64,000 nt of DNA from NCBI RefSeq assembly GCF_013415125.1, contig NZ_JACCDE010000002.1, forward strand, positions 1-64,000, in the 5' to 3' direction. Made by a program: the position numbers and the translations under genes. The notes beneath the pieces were generated by a model that made no database searches, was not told where the DNA came from, and saw only the letters and a program-made list of their open reading frames with translations. This stretch comes from Vreelandella glaciei. Its GTDB lineage: Bacteria; Pseudomonadota; Gammaproteobacteria; Pseudomonadales; Halomonadaceae. Every line of letters begins with the position of its first letter. Position 1 is the stretch's first letter. Below are positions 45,134 to 55,011 of this stretch, piece after piece.

Positions 45134-46228
45134 TCAGGCACCTACGTTGTCGCGGTTCTTGAGATAGGCGTATTCACCCACGTCGCTAAACGGACGCAGT
45201 AATTTCTGGAACGCCAAGTAAGACTCATACACGCGGCGGGACTCTTCATCGTCCTCGATTTGGCGCTGGATGGCATCCTGTGAGGAGGTGTAAAGCGCTG
45301 CCATCACGTCTTCAGGGAAGGTGCGCAGCTGAACGCCATGCTCATCGACCAGCGCTTCCAGGGCCTGGGCGTTGCGGAAGGCGAATTCACTGATCATGGC
45401 CAGGTTAGAAGCCCGTGCCGCTTCACGGACTACGTTCTGCAGGTCTTCCGGCAGCGAGTTCCAGGCATCCAGGTTAATCGTGCCTTCCAGTACGGCAGAG
45501 GGCTCGTTCCACGCCGAGGTGTAGTAATAGTCAGCCACTTGGTGCAAACCAAATGCCAAGTCGTTATACGGCCCTACCCAGTCAGCGGCATCCAGTGCGC
45601 CGGTTTGCAGCGAGGTGAAGATTTCCGAACCCGGCATATTAACGGTACTGACGCCAATGCCGTTCATCGCTTCACCTGCGAGGCCAGGAAGACGAAGTTT
45701 CAACCCCTGCATATCGTCTAACGAGTTGATCTCTTTCTTGAACCAGCCCGCCATCTGCGTACCGGTGTTACCGACGGCAAAGGGTTTCAGGTTGTGATTA
45801 GCGTAGATCTCATCCCACAGTTCCTGACCGCCGCCATGGTACAACCAGGCGTTCATCTCGGTGGTGGTCATGCCGAACGGTACAGCGGTGAAAAACTGCG
45901 AGGCAGCGACTTTGCCGCGCCAGTAATACGACGCAGAGTGACCCATCTCAGCGGTCCCCGCCGCCACAGCGTCGAATACTTCAAGCGCAGGTACCAGCTC
46001 ACCTGCGCCATGGACGCGAATTTGCATGCGGCCGTTAGAAAGCTGCTCGACCCGACGGGCGAAGTCATTCGCACCGGTGCCTAGGGCGGGAAAGTTTTTC
46101 GGCCACGAGGTGACCATGTCCCAGGTAAAGGTCTCTTGAGCGCGTGCGCTAGAGGTGGTTACAAAGGGGGCAGCAGCGACACCGGCGGCACCTAGGCCAA
46201 CGGTTTTGAGAAAGTTACGGCGTTGCAT
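45134..46228 (-). CDS. TRAP transporter substrate-binding protein, Tat-exported
   Basis: A 364-residue DctP-family binding protein. The signal peptide is of the twin-arginine type (RRNFLKTVGLGAAGVAAAPF, then SARA), as in the TakP-type keto-acid binders. GLKLRLPGLAGEAM holds the carboxylate-binding arginine and TGALDAADWVGPYNDL is conserved. No DctQ or DctM membrane genes lie next to it, so it must work with components encoded elsewhere. Confidence 0.9.
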   Translation of the reverse strand: MQRRNFLKTVGLGAAGVAAAPFVTTSSARAQETFTWDMVTSWPKNFPALGTGANDFARRVEQLSNGRMQIRVHGAGELVPALEVFDAVAAGTAEMGHSASYYWRGKVAASQFFTAVPFGMTTTEMNAWLYHGGGQELWDEIYANHNLKPFAVGNTGTQMAGWFKKEINSLDDMQGLKLRLPGLAGEAMNGIGVSTVNMPGSEIFTSLQTGALDAADWVGPYNDLAFGLHQVADYYYTSAWNEPSAVLEGTINLDAWNSLPEDLQNVVREAARASNLAMISEFAFRNAQALEALVDEHGVQLRTFPEDVMAALYTSSQDAIQRQIEDDEESRRVYESYLAFQKLLRPFSDVGEYAYLKNRDNVGA

Positions 46229-46334
46229 GTGAGCAAAACTCCAAAAGTAATCATACTGTTGTTATAAGGCGCTGAGTGCGCCATGTTCGCTGGTTAGTAT
46301 GCTTTATAGCGAATTTAGCTCGCAAGCCTTCTGA

Positions 46335-46814
46335 TCAATCATCCGCCGCGTCTTTCATACTGTTGCCGTGGCGCACCAGCCAATAGCAGCCGCCTAACGC
46401 TAAGACTGCCATCGAAAGCGCACCAATTTGCCAAGGGTCGATAACTTCCATATCCAGCACCATAAACTTGCGTACCAGCGCCATAATGGCAATTAACACC
46501 ACTATTTCGACGTGGATAAAGCCTTTGCCACTGGTCATTGTGCGGATGATGGAGTTATTGAACTCCATGGCAATCAAGACGGTAAGGATCATGTCGAATA
46601 GCGCTTGAAATACGCGGTAGTCAAAGGGGTCACGGCTTTGAATAAACAGCAGCTGGATCACGTGAATGACCAAATAATACATGGCCACTAGCACGGCTCC
46701 ACCGATGGCGAGGGTGAGCACCAGTGAAATTAAACGTTCAAAGCGCTGATAGCCACTCAATGTTTGCCAGCCATTACTCACTTCGGGAAATAGGCGTTTA
46801 AAGCGTTGTTTCAT
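46335..46814 (-). CDS. PsiE-family (phosphate-starvation-inducible) membrane protein
   Basis: A 159-residue protein with four hydrophobic segments. ALFDMILTVLIAMEFNNSI and the following FIHVEIVVLIAIMALVRKF match the PsiE family. The biochemical role of PsiE is unknown. ATG 46814 follows GAGAGG; an ATG at 46844 is less likely. It lies 62 bases after uvrD in the same direction, and no Pho box is visible before it. Confidence 0.78.
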   Translation of the reverse strand: MKQRFKRLFPEVSNGWQTLSGYQRFERLISLVLTLAIGGAVLVAMYYLVIHVIQLLFIQSRDPFDYRVFQALFDMILTVLIAMEFNNSIIRTMTSGKGFIHVEIVVLIAIMALVRKFMVLDMEVIDPWQIGALSMAVLALGGCYWLVRHGNSMKDAADD

Positions 46815-46876
46815 AATGCCTCTCAAAGGCGCCTGAGCGCACAAGCAGGAATAGCTAAGTGAAAGGGGAGGTTTGC

Positions 46877-49075
46877 TTACAGAGGCGTTAGCTTAGCAAA
46901 ACCGAGCACTAGCCATTTCACCCCTTCGCCTTCAAAGCTGACCTGTACCCGGGCGCGGGCACCTTCGCCTTCCGCGTTAAGGATAATCCCTTCACCGAAC
47001 ACCGGGTGCTCAACGCCTTGCCCAACATGTAAAGCGGGTAAATCACCACTGCTCTCGACGCTTTGCTGAGCAAAGGAGGTGCGCGATGCGGTCACCGGGC
47101 GGGAAATATGCCCGCGCAGGCGAACTTCTTCCAGCAGGTGCGGCGGTAGCTCGCGCAAGAAGCGGGATGGGCGTGGAAATACCTCTTTGCCGTGTAGGCG
47201 GCGGGTTTCGGCGTGGGTCAGGTAGAGCTTCTGCATGGCGCGAGTGACGCCGACGTAACACAGCCGGCGCTCCTCTTCGAGCCTACCCGGCTCTTCCAGG
47301 GACATCTTGTGCGGGAAGAGTCCCTCTTCGACCCCAGCAATAAACACCACGGGAAACTCCAGGCCTTTGGCGGAGTGCAGCGTCATCAGCTGTACGCTGT
47401 CCTCAAACTCTTCGGCTTCATGGTCGCCAGCATTAAGGGCGGCTTCTGAAAGAAACGCTTCCAGTGCGGCCATGCCTTCGCCCGCTTCAGGGGCTTCAAA
47501 AACATCGCCTTGGGTAAAGGCGCGGGCAGCGTTAACCAGCTCTTCCAGGTTCTCGACCCGTGCCTGGCCTTTCTCGCCGCGTTCACTTTTGTGATGCTCT
47601 ATCAAACCGGTATGAACGGTAACGTGATCGATGATCTCGTGCAGCGCCATACCCGAGGCATCGTTATCAAGCTGTTCAATCAGGTTGGCGAAGGTTTGTA
47701 CGGCATTGGCCGCGCGGCCTTTCAAGGTACCGTCGTTAATCGCATCGTGGAGTGCCTGCCACAGCTGAATGCCTTGTTCACGAGCGCGCAGGCGGACAAT
47801 CTCGACCGTGCGCGTGCCGATGCCGCGGGTGGGTACGTTAATCACCCGCTCTAGCGAGGCGTCGTCATCGCGGTTGAGCATCAGGCGCAGGTAGGCCAGG
47901 GCATTCTTGATTTCCAGGCGCTCGTAGAAGCGGTGACCGCCATAAATACGGTAGGGCATGCCTTGGCGAATCAGCGTCTCTTCCATCAGCCGCGACTGGG
48001 CGTTTGAGCGGTAGAGAATGGCGATATCGCGGCGGTTAAAGCCTTCGTCGACCTTTTCTTTGATGGTGTCAACGATATAGCGCGCTTCTTCCAGGTCGTT
48101 AAACCCGGCGTAGATCGAGATCGGCTCGCCTTCGATGCCGTCGGTCCAGAGGTTTTTACCCATCCGCTCGCTGTTATGGCTGATCAGCGTATTGGCGGCT
48201 TCCAGAATCGCGCTGGTGGAGCGATAGTTCTGCTCTAGACGCACGGTATGGGTTTGCGGGAATTCCTGCTCAAAGCGGCTGATATTCTCCACCTTGGCGC
48301 CGCGCCAGCCGTAGATCGACTGGTCGTCATCACCGACGGCGGTCATTGGCGTTTTCATGCCGGTGAGCAGTTTTAGCCAGGCGTATTGCAGGGTATTGGT
48401 ATCCTGAAACTCATCAACCAGCACGTGGCCAAAGCGCTCCTGGTAGTGATTTAACAGCGCCGGGTTATCGCGCAGTAGCTCCAGGCTGCGCAGCAGCAAC
48501 TCGCCGAAATCGACCAGACCGCCGCGCTCACAGGTGAGCTGGTAGCGCTCGTAGAGCTCAACCATCTGGCCCATGTAGGCATCGCCATCCACATTGACCT
48601 GGTGCGGGCGCAGTCCCTCCTCTTTGCAGCCGGAGATAAAGTGCTGCACTTGGCGGGGCGGGTAGCGTTCGTCGTCGATGGCGTAATCTTTCAGCAGCCG
48701 TTTGACCAGGCGTAACTGATCGTCGGAGTCGATGATTTGAAAGTGTTGCGGCAGCTTGGCGTCCTGCCAGTGGGTGCGCAGCAGGCGGTGGGCGATGGAG
48801 TGAAAGGTGCCTACCCATACATGGCGCATCGAGATGCTCAGCAGCGCCTCGAGGCGGGTGCGCATCTCCTTGGCGGCTTTATTGGTAAAGGTGACCGCCA
48901 GCAGCGCGTAGGGTGAAAGCCCTTCGGCCTGCATCAGCCAGGCAATGCGATGAACCAGCACGCGGGTTTTGCCCGAGCCTGCGCCTGCGAGCACCAACAG
49001 ATTACCTTGGGGGGCGCTCACTGCTTCGCGCTGGGCGGAGTTGAGCTGATCGAGAATCGCCGTGACGTCGTCCAT
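46877..49075 (-). CDS. uvrD: DNA helicase II
   Basis: A 732-residue superfamily 1A helicase acting in mismatch and nucleotide excision repair. Walker A is LAGAGSGKTRVL near 30-41, Walker B VDEFQDTN near 220, motif III GDDDQSIYGWRGA, motif IV EQNYRS, and motif VI CYVGVTRA. The C-terminal EGEGARARVQVSFEGEGVKWLVL is the UvrD-type tail, which separates it from Rep. Confidence 0.95.
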   Translation of the reverse strand: MDDVTAILDQLNSAQREAVSAPQGNLLVLAGAGSGKTRVLVHRIAWLMQAEGLSPYALLAVTFTNKAAKEMRTRLEALLSISMRHVWVGTFHSIAHRLLRTHWQDAKLPQHFQIIDSDDQLRLVKRLLKDYAIDDERYPPRQVQHFISGCKEEGLRPHQVNVDGDAYMGQMVELYERYQLTCERGGLVDFGELLLRSLELLRDNPALLNHYQERFGHVLVDEFQDTNTLQYAWLKLLTGMKTPMTAVGDDDQSIYGWRGAKVENISRFEQEFPQTHTVRLEQNYRSTSAILEAANTLISHNSERMGKNLWTDGIEGEPISIYAGFNDLEEARYIVDTIKEKVDEGFNRRDIAILYRSNAQSRLMEETLIRQGMPYRIYGGHRFYERLEIKNALAYLRLMLNRDDDASLERVINVPTRGIGTRTVEIVRLRAREQGIQLWQALHDAINDGTLKGRAANAVQTFANLIEQLDNDASGMALHEIIDHVTVHTGLIEHHKSERGEKGQARVENLEELVNAARAFTQGDVFEAPEAGEGMAALEAFLSEAALNAGDHEAEEFEDSVQLMTLHSAKGLEFPVVFIAGVEEGLFPHKMSLEEPGRLEEERRLCYVGVTRAMQKLYLTHAETRRLHGKEVFPRPSRFLRELPPHLLEEVRLRGHISRPVTASRTSFAQQSVESSGDLPALHVGQGVEHPVFGEGIILNAEGEGARARVQVSFEGEGVKWLVLGFAKLTPL

Positions 49076-49152
49076 AGTAGCCGCTGCCGGATCAAAAAAT
49101 AGGCGGCTAGTCTAGCACAGCCAGCAAACTGGCTGTGTATACAGGTTAACGA

Positions 49153-50007
49153 TTAGGACTCTTCAGGAAAGCGCAGCGTGTTGAGGCTCTTTTTAACGGC
49201 TTTAAGCTGTTCGGCGAGTTTTGGGCCGCGGGTTTTAGCGACCCCGACCGCGAGCACATCAATCAGCACCAGATGCGCTATACGCGAGCTAAGGGGGGTA
49301 TAGATTTCGGTGTCTTCATGAACATCGATATACAGTGGCAGGCTGACCTCTTCAGCGAGCGGTGAACCGCTGGGGCATAGCCCTATCACTGTGGCACCAG
49401 CTTCACGGGCGAGCCGCACACTGGCAACCAGCGCTTTGGTGCGACCCGTTTGCGAAATGGCCACCACCACGTCGCCATCGTTTAAGGTTACTGCCGACAT
49501 ATTCTGCATATGCGGGTCGGCGTAAGCCGAAGTGGAGATCTGCAGCCGGAAAAACTTGTGCTGGGCATCAAAGGCCACGGCTCCGGAAGCCCCAAAGCCA
49601 TAGAACTCGACCCGGTTGGCCATCGCTAGCGCATTAACCGCTCGGCCCAGGGCGTCGTTATCCAGCCGGTCACGCACAGAGAGCAGCGTACCCACGGTCG
49701 AGTCGAAGATGCTGTGGGAAAATTCAGCGACCGAGTCGCTATCGTTCATGGAGAACTGGGCAAACTGACTGCCGCTGGCGAGCATTTGCGCCAGCTGTAG
49801 CTTGAAGTCCTGAAAGCCATTGCACCCCAGCGCACGGCAAAAGCGCACCACGGTGGGTTCGCTAACGGTGGCTTCGGTGGCCAGATCCACAATTCGCATG
49901 TGGATGACCTCTTCGGGGTTGCGCAGTACAAACCGCGCCACTTTTTGCTCGGAGCGTCGAAAGTGCTCCATGCGGCGTCTCATTTCATCGAACAGGGCGC
50001 GACTCAC
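49153..50007 (-). CDS. MurR/RpiR family regulator (HexR-like)
   Basis: A 284-residue regulator. The N-terminal HTH spans about 1-75 with TEATVSEPTVVRFCRALGCNGFQDFKLQL. The C-terminal SIS sugar-isomerase domain has FYGFGASGAVAFDAQHKFFRL and VVAISQTGRTKALVASVRLA. The architecture and HTH fit HexR, which controls Entner-Doudoroff sugar metabolism in related bacteria, but no sugar genes lie nearby to confirm the target. It is divergent from a small gene, with a palindrome between them. Confidence 0.82.
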   Translation of the reverse strand: MSRALFDEMRRRMEHFRRSEQKVARFVLRNPEEVIHMRIVDLATEATVSEPTVVRFCRALGCNGFQDFKLQLAQMLASGSQFAQFSMNDSDSVAEFSHSIFDSTVGTLLSVRDRLDNDALGRAVNALAMANRVEFYGFGASGAVAFDAQHKFFRLQISTSAYADPHMQNMSAVTLNDGDVVVAISQTGRTKALVASVRLAREAGATVIGLCPSGSPLAEEVSLPLYIDVHEDTEIYTPLSSRIAHLVLIDVLAVGVAKTRGPKLAEQLKAVKKSLNTLRFPEES

Positions 50008-50334
50008 GTTCAGCTCCTTGGGTGCTCAACCAACAGATATTCAACAGTACGTCAATATACGGTCGTTTGAAACGGCCGTTTCTGTCTGTCTGTTCATTGT
50101 TATGCTTTGCGTACATTCAATGCTGATGTTCACAGTATGCCTCAATGAGTGGATAGGGCCACTAACTATCGGGCCGTGTTTCGTCAGCGTTTAAAGGTCG
50201 TTAGCCAGTTTTTTTAAGATTGGTCATCATTTTGTCAAGTAGGTTATAGTAATAATTGAAGTGCCGCACTGCATCATAACAGTCGTCACGGATGCAGGTG
50301 GACGAAGGCATATTCATCTGGAGGAACGTCGATT
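50008..50334. other. Divergent intergenic region upstream of the RpiR-type regulator
   Basis: 327 bases without a gene. It holds a 14-base perfect palindrome GAAACGGCCGTTTC at 50069-50082 overlapped by a further half-site GGTCGTTT at 50061, 54-75 bases before the regulator's start. It is a candidate autoregulatory operator. I see no convincing promoter for the small + strand gene. Confidence 0.5.
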
Positions 50335-50550
50335 ATGAGAAACGTCGAACGAATCACCTCGGTTAAAAGCGAATTGCTCGACATTTTTATGAGTTTGCAA
50401 GTGGATGAGCATGCTCAGCGCCAGCGAAGTGCTGCCCAGCGTAGCTTGAGAGCGCGCCGTGGTATTGAGCTGCACAGGGAGTTCCAAAAATTATCGCGGG
50501 ATATCGCCCCCTTGCCCGACGAAGATCGGCAAGAGAGCGAATTGCACTGA
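50335..50550 (+). CDS. Small charged hypothetical protein
   Basis: A 71-residue cytoplasmic protein rich in arginine, glutamine and glutamate (RSLRARRGIELHREFQKLSRD), probably helical. I do not recognise the family. A strong GGAGGA at 50320-50325 precedes the ATG, which supports translation. It stands alone between divergent and convergent neighbours. Confidence 0.65.
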   Translation: MRNVERITSVKSELLDIFMSLQVDEHAQRQRSAAQRSLRARRGIELHREFQKLSRDIAPLPDEDRQESELH

Positions 50551-50583
50551 GGTTAGCAAACAGCAGGGAAGTGACGGCTTACC

Positions 50584-51927
50584 TTAAATAAGCCCTGTCA
50601 CGAACACCGCAATAACGCCAGCGGGCGCTACATAGCGCGCGATGATGTTCCATACGCTTTTACCGGTCGCTGAAAGTTCAAGCTCAGCTTCGACACTTTT
50701 GCGATCCAGGCACCAAGCGGCGAAGAGAATCGCGCCTAGCCCGGTTAGCGGCAGCATTATTTTGCTGGTCAGCGTGTCCAGCAGGTCGAACACGCCCAGC
50801 CCAAACATGAGCGGTTCGCTCCATACGTTGAACGATAGCAGCGCCGCAATGCCGAGCAACCAAGCCCCCACGCCGGCCACAACAGTTGCCATGACACGGC
50901 TGAGCGGCGTGCGCTCTTCAATAAACTCAACTACGGGCTCAAGCAGTGAAATCGCCGAAGTCAGCGCCGCAAACGTAAGCAGCAAGAAGAACATCAAGCC
51001 TAGGATCAAGCCACCATCCATATTGCCAAATGCTAGCGGCAGAGTGACGAAAATCAGCCCAGGGCCTGAGGCAAGATCCAGGTTGTTGGCAAACACAATC
51101 GGGAAAATGGCTAAACCGGCGCCTAGGGCAATGACGGTGTCCATGATGATGACCGTGCGGGCGGTTTGCAGCAGGTTGATCTCTTTGCCCAAGTAAGAGC
51201 CGTAAGCCATCATGATGCCCATACCCAGTGAGAGGGTGAAGAAGGCGTGACCTAAGGCGGCCAGCACGGTTTCTGCGCTGAGCTTGTTCCAGTCCGGGTT
51301 GAACATATACGTCAACGCCTCACCAAAGTGGCCGGTCGACATGCCGTAACCGATCAGCACAACGAGCAGCAGCGCGAGTACCGGCATCAGAATGCGTACA
51401 GCCCCTTCAAGCCCTTTGGTAACACCGCGGGCGACAATGCCAATCACCAGTAGCATAAAGATCGAATGGCCCAGCAGCAGTAAGCCTGGGTTACTCAGCA
51501 TGCCATTAAAGAGGGCGCCAATCCCGTCGGCGTCTTGGCCGCTAAAGGCACCGCTCACGGAGTTAACGGTGTAGTAGAGCGACCAGCCACCAATCACGCT
51601 GTAAAACGACAAAATCAAAAAGGCCCCAACAATGCCGCTAATGCCGACAATGGCCCATGCTTTTGGCTTGTTCGCGGTGCGGGCCAGTTCTGACATCGTG
51701 CTGGCAGGGTTCTTCTGGCCACGCCGCCCCAGTAGCCATTCGGAGACGAGAATGGGCAAGCCAATCAGCGCGATACAAAGTAAATACACAAAGACGAAAG
51801 CAGCGCCGCCGCTTTCACCCACCATATACGGAAATTTCCAGATATTCCCTAGACCCACCGCTGAACCAGCGGCGGCCAGCACAAAGGTCATTCGCGATGA
51901 CCACTGCGCATGCGCAAGCTTCGCCAT
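50584..51927 (-). CDS. Sodium-dependent transporter (NSS/SNF family)
   Basis: A 447-residue membrane protein of the neurotransmitter:sodium symporter family. The first helix AAAGSAVGLGNIWKFPYMVGESGG holds the sodium and substrate site. About 11 helices follow, the usual number in bacterial members of this branch. It imports an amino acid or related compound with sodium, which fits a halophilic lifestyle. Confidence 0.92.
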   Translation of the reverse strand: MAKLAHAQWSSRMTFVLAAAGSAVGLGNIWKFPYMVGESGGAAFVFVYLLCIALIGLPILVSEWLLGRRGQKNPASTMSELARTANKPKAWAIVGISGIVGAFLILSFYSVIGGWSLYYTVNSVSGAFSGQDADGIGALFNGMLSNPGLLLLGHSIFMLLVIGIVARGVTKGLEGAVRILMPVLALLLVVLIGYGMSTGHFGEALTYMFNPDWNKLSAETVLAALGHAFFTLSLGMGIMMAYGSYLGKEINLLQTARTVIIMDTVIALGAGLAIFPIVFANNLDLASGPGLIFVTLPLAFGNMDGGLILGLMFFLLLTFAALTSAISLLEPVVEFIEERTPLSRVMATVVAGVGAWLLGIAALLSFNVWSEPLMFGLGVFDLLDTLTSKIMLPLTGLGAILFAAWCLDRKSVEAELELSATGKSVWNIIARYVAPAGVIAVFVTGLI

Positions 51928-52082
51928 ACATCACCCATTAAGTCGATTGTTGTGTAAGTCACTGCGTGTTGAGCACGCTAGTTTTCGGAAAATGGAGTCA
52001 TTGCTGACGTCCTTTTCCAAAAGTAAGCGCAATTTATCTGATCAATTGCTTGCATGCCAGTTAGCTAACCTAAAAATACGCG

Positions 52083-52958
52083 CTAAAACAGCTGGCTTTG
52101 CTTTTCACCTGCGAAAGGCGCTAGCGGAGGTAATGGCGTCACTTCTCCCAGCGCGTTGTAAAGTAGGCGAGCCATGTAGGGAGACTCACGGTTATCTGCA
52201 GTATGCACAAATAAGAAAGGGGTTTTCCCCTGATTTATCCACAGCTTTAGACGAGCCTTCCAAGCGGTGAAGTAGTCACTATTTATTGTTTTGTCAATAT
52301 GGCCAATAAAGCGAATCACCGGATAATTTGCCGTGGAAAGCACGTGTAGCGGGAGTTTCGGCTTTTCTTGCTGGGCGTGGGCCAGGCCCATATGACTATT
52401 GGCCGGGGTTGAGAAGAGCGGGCGCACGTCGAGCATTACGCGGTTAGCCGAATAAGTTATCAACAGGCGGTTAAGGGCTGTTTCGGCGACTCCTTTGTGG
52501 AAAAACTCAGGGTGACGAACCTCGACTGCACATGGTAGATGGGCAGGCCAAGCCGCGAGCAGCGCTTCCAGCTGAGGAAGCTCTTGGGGGCCGAAATCCC
52601 GCGGTAGTTGCACCATGGTGGGCCCCAGGCGATCGTGTAGCGGCTCAAGGGCGGCTAAAAATGTCCATGCGTCTTCTAAATGGGTAAGCCGTTGATCGTG
52701 AGTGACGGTTGCCGGTAATTTAAAACAAAAACGAAAGTGGGGTGGCGCCTGGCGTGCCCAAGCGGCGACTGTTTCCGGTTTTGGAATACCGCTATAAAAC
52801 GTAGTGTTACCTTCAACGCTCGAAAACACCGCGGCATAATCGCTTAATAGCTCGGTTTTGGCATGGCGCGGATAAAGACTGCCGAGCCAGTCTTGATTGG
52901 CCCACATGGGCAAACCTAAATAAAGCGGAAGCGTCATTGATGGCGTGCCTAGGTTCAT
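52083..52958 (-). CDS. DUF72 family protein
   Basis: A 291-residue TIM-barrel-like protein of the DUF72 (YecE) family. The N-terminal LYPRHAKTELLSDYAAVFSSVEGNTTFYSGIP and HFRFCFKLPATVTHDQRL are characteristic. The function is unknown in the family. ATG 52958 and ATG 52937 are both possible starts; neither has a clear ribosome-binding site. Confidence 0.85.
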   Translation of the reverse strand: MNLGTPSMTLPLYLGLPMWANQDWLGSLYPRHAKTELLSDYAAVFSSVEGNTTFYSGIPKPETVAAWARQAPPHFRFCFKLPATVTHDQRLTHLEDAWTFLAALEPLHDRLGPTMVQLPRDFGPQELPQLEALLAAWPAHLPCAVEVRHPEFFHKGVAETALNRLLITYSANRVMLDVRPLFSTPANSHMGLAHAQQEKPKLPLHVLSTANYPVIRFIGHIDKTINSDYFTAWKARLKLWINQGKTPFLFVHTADNRESPYMARLLYNALGEVTPLPPLAPFAGEKQSQLF

Positions 52959-53126
52959 AAGGTCAAGCGCTAATGTAACAGTTTAAAATACCTACTCGTT
53001 AAGGTGAGGGGGCTTTTAGGTGTAGCTAGGTGCGGAAAAAGTGAAATTGTTAAGGCACCGATAGCGCTACTATGTAGGTATAGCCTTTTATGGGCAGATA
53101 TAGCCGTTTATAAATAGGACAATTCC

Positions 53127-54488
53127 ATGAGTTCAGCGTACGTTAGCAGTGATGAAATCCGCGACCAATTTTCCAGCGCGATGTCAGCGATGTATCGGCA
53201 GGAAGTGCCACAATACGGCACTTTGCTCTCACTGGTTGAGACCGTCAATCAAGAGGTGTTAGCTGCTAATCCTGCGCTTAACAGTACGCTGCAGAAGAGC
53301 GATGAGCTGGCCCGCATCAACGTTGAACGCCACGGCGCGATTCGCGTGGGCAGTGCGAGCGAGCTTGCCATGCTAAGGCGCATGTTCGCGGTAATGGGGA
53401 TGGAGCCGGTGGGCTATTACGATCTGGCGGCGGCGGGCGTGCCGGTGCACTCCACGGCGTTTCGGCCGGTCGCTGATCGTGCACTCAAACGGAATCCTTT
53501 TCGTGTCTTTACCTCGCTACTGCGCCTTGAGCTGATCGAAAAAACCGAACTTCAGGAGCAGGCGAGCGTTATTTTAAGTGATCGCGATATCTTCACCGCT
53601 AACGTGAAAATATTGATTGAGCGTTTCGAACAGCAGGGCGGACTCAACGCAGAGGATGCCGAGCAGTTTGTGCAGGAAGCGTTGGAAACGTTCCGCTGGC
53701 ATGACAAAGCAACCGTCGATTGGACGACCTACGAGCGTTTGCATGATGAGCATCGCCTGATTGCCGATGTGGTCTGTTTCCGCGGCCCCCACATTAATCA
53801 CCTAACGCCGCGGACGTTAGATATTGATGAAGTGCAGCGGCTTATGCCCAGTGTCGGCATTGACCCTAAAGCGACTATCGAAGGACCTCCTCGTCGCAAT
53901 TGCCCGATACTGTTGCGTCAAACCAGCTTTAAAGCGCTGGAGGAGACGATCGCCTTCGCAGACGCAGCCGAAGGTAAGCACACTGCCCGCTTCGGTGAAA
54001 TCGAACAGCGCGGTATCGCCTTAACCCATAAGGGGCGTGCACTCTATGATCGCCTGCTAGCGGCTGCCCGAGAAAATGCACCGACGGCTGCGGATAACGA
54101 CGCCCATCAGGCGCATCTAGCCGAAGTGTTTAAGGCCTTCCCTGATGATTACGCTACGCTACATCGTGACGGGCTAGCGTTTTTTCATTATCAGGCGGCC
54201 CAGGGTGCATCTGTAGCAGGATCAGTGACGTTAGAGCAGGTGGAAAGCCTGATCGAACAAGGCGCTCTCAAGATAACACCCATGATTTATGAAGACTTTT
54301 TACCCGTTAGCGCGGCCGGTATTTTCCAGTCCAACTTGGGTGGAAGTAGCCATGAAAATTACGCTAGCAGTGCAAGTCAACAGCAATTTGAGCAGGCTTT
54401 AGGGGCTAAAGTAATCGATGAGATTGAGCTGTATGCCCAGCGCCAGCAAGCATCGCTTGAACAGGCGCTGGCGCAGTTGGCGGGTTAA
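53127..54488 (+). CDS. DUF1338 enzyme, 2-oxoadipate dioxygenase/decarboxylase-like
   Basis: A 453-residue member of the DUF1338/YdcJ/HglS family, iron(II) enzymes with a VOC-like fold. HglS converts 2-oxoadipate to D-2-hydroxyglutarate in lysine breakdown. Metal-ligand regions look intact: ERHGAIRVG near 63-71 and GPHINHLTPRTLDIDE near 219-234; YEDFLPVSAAGIFQSNL near 390-406 should supply the last one. AGGA eight bases upstream supports the ATG. No other lysine-degradation gene is adjacent. Confidence 0.85.
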   Translation: MSSAYVSSDEIRDQFSSAMSAMYRQEVPQYGTLLSLVETVNQEVLAANPALNSTLQKSDELARINVERHGAIRVGSASELAMLRRMFAVMGMEPVGYYDLAAAGVPVHSTAFRPVADRALKRNPFRVFTSLLRLELIEKTELQEQASVILSDRDIFTANVKILIERFEQQGGLNAEDAEQFVQEALETFRWHDKATVDWTTYERLHDEHRLIADVVCFRGPHINHLTPRTLDIDEVQRLMPSVGIDPKATIEGPPRRNCPILLRQTSFKALEETIAFADAAEGKHTARFGEIEQRGIALTHKGRALYDRLLAAARENAPTAADNDAHQAHLAEVFKAFPDDYATLHRDGLAFFHYQAAQGASVAGSVTLEQVESLIEQGALKITPMIYEDFLPVSAAGIFQSNLGGSSHENYASSASQQQFEQALGAKVIDEIELYAQRQQASLEQALAQLAG

Positions 54489-54573
54489 GTGATAGAACAG
54501 CTGATCGATTAATGCAGTTATTCAATTTAGCTAACTAGCCAATTTAGATAGCAAGGCACAGAGTGGAGAAGTC

Positions 54574-55011
54574 ATGAGTCAAGGCAAGGTATTGGTATTA
54601 CATGGGCCCAATCTAAATTTGCTGGGGACTCGCCAGCCGGAGATATACGGCTACGAGACATTAGAGGATGTAAATAACATTCTGCGAGAGAAAGCGGTGA
54701 TGGCCGACTGGGATATACATTGCTTTCAGAGCAACCACGAAGGTGAGTTAATCGACGCCATTCACGCCGCGCGTCTTGATGGCACCCAAGCAATCATTAT
54801 CAATCCCGCTGCTTACACCCATACTTCAGTGGCAATCCTGGATGCACTCAATGCTTTTGATGGCAAAGTGATTGAAGTGCATCTATCCAATGTGCACAAA
54901 CGTGAAGCCTTCCGGCACCATTCCTACGTTTCACTGCGTGCTGATGGTGTGATTGCCGGCTTAGGTGTGCAAGGTTATCGTGCGGCATTAGACGCGGTAA
55001 TGGTCAATTAA
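54574..55011 (+). CDS. aroQ: Type II 3-dehydroquinate dehydratase
   Basis: A 145-residue dodecameric dehydroquinase. [20 protein letters not shown] holds the catalytic tyrosine loop; [26 protein letters not shown] and [16 protein letters not shown] are all conserved. It converts 3-dehydroquinate to 3-dehydroshikimate. The usual neighbours accB and accC are absent. The gene converges with an IclR regulator of what looks like a beta-ketoadipate regulon, so a catabolic role in quinate or shikimate use is possible. Confidence 0.93.
   Translation: MSQGKVLVLHGPNLNLLGTRQPEIYGYETLEDVNNILREKAVMADWDIHCFQSNHEGELIDAIHAARLDGTQAIIINPAAYTHTSVAILDALNAFDGKVIEVHLSNVHKREAFRHHSYVSLRADGVIAGLGVQGYRAALDAVMVN

Noticed and set aside
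50229-50255. TTGTCA and TATAGT as -35/-10 boxes before the 71-residue gene
   Set aside because: The spacing is only about seven bases.
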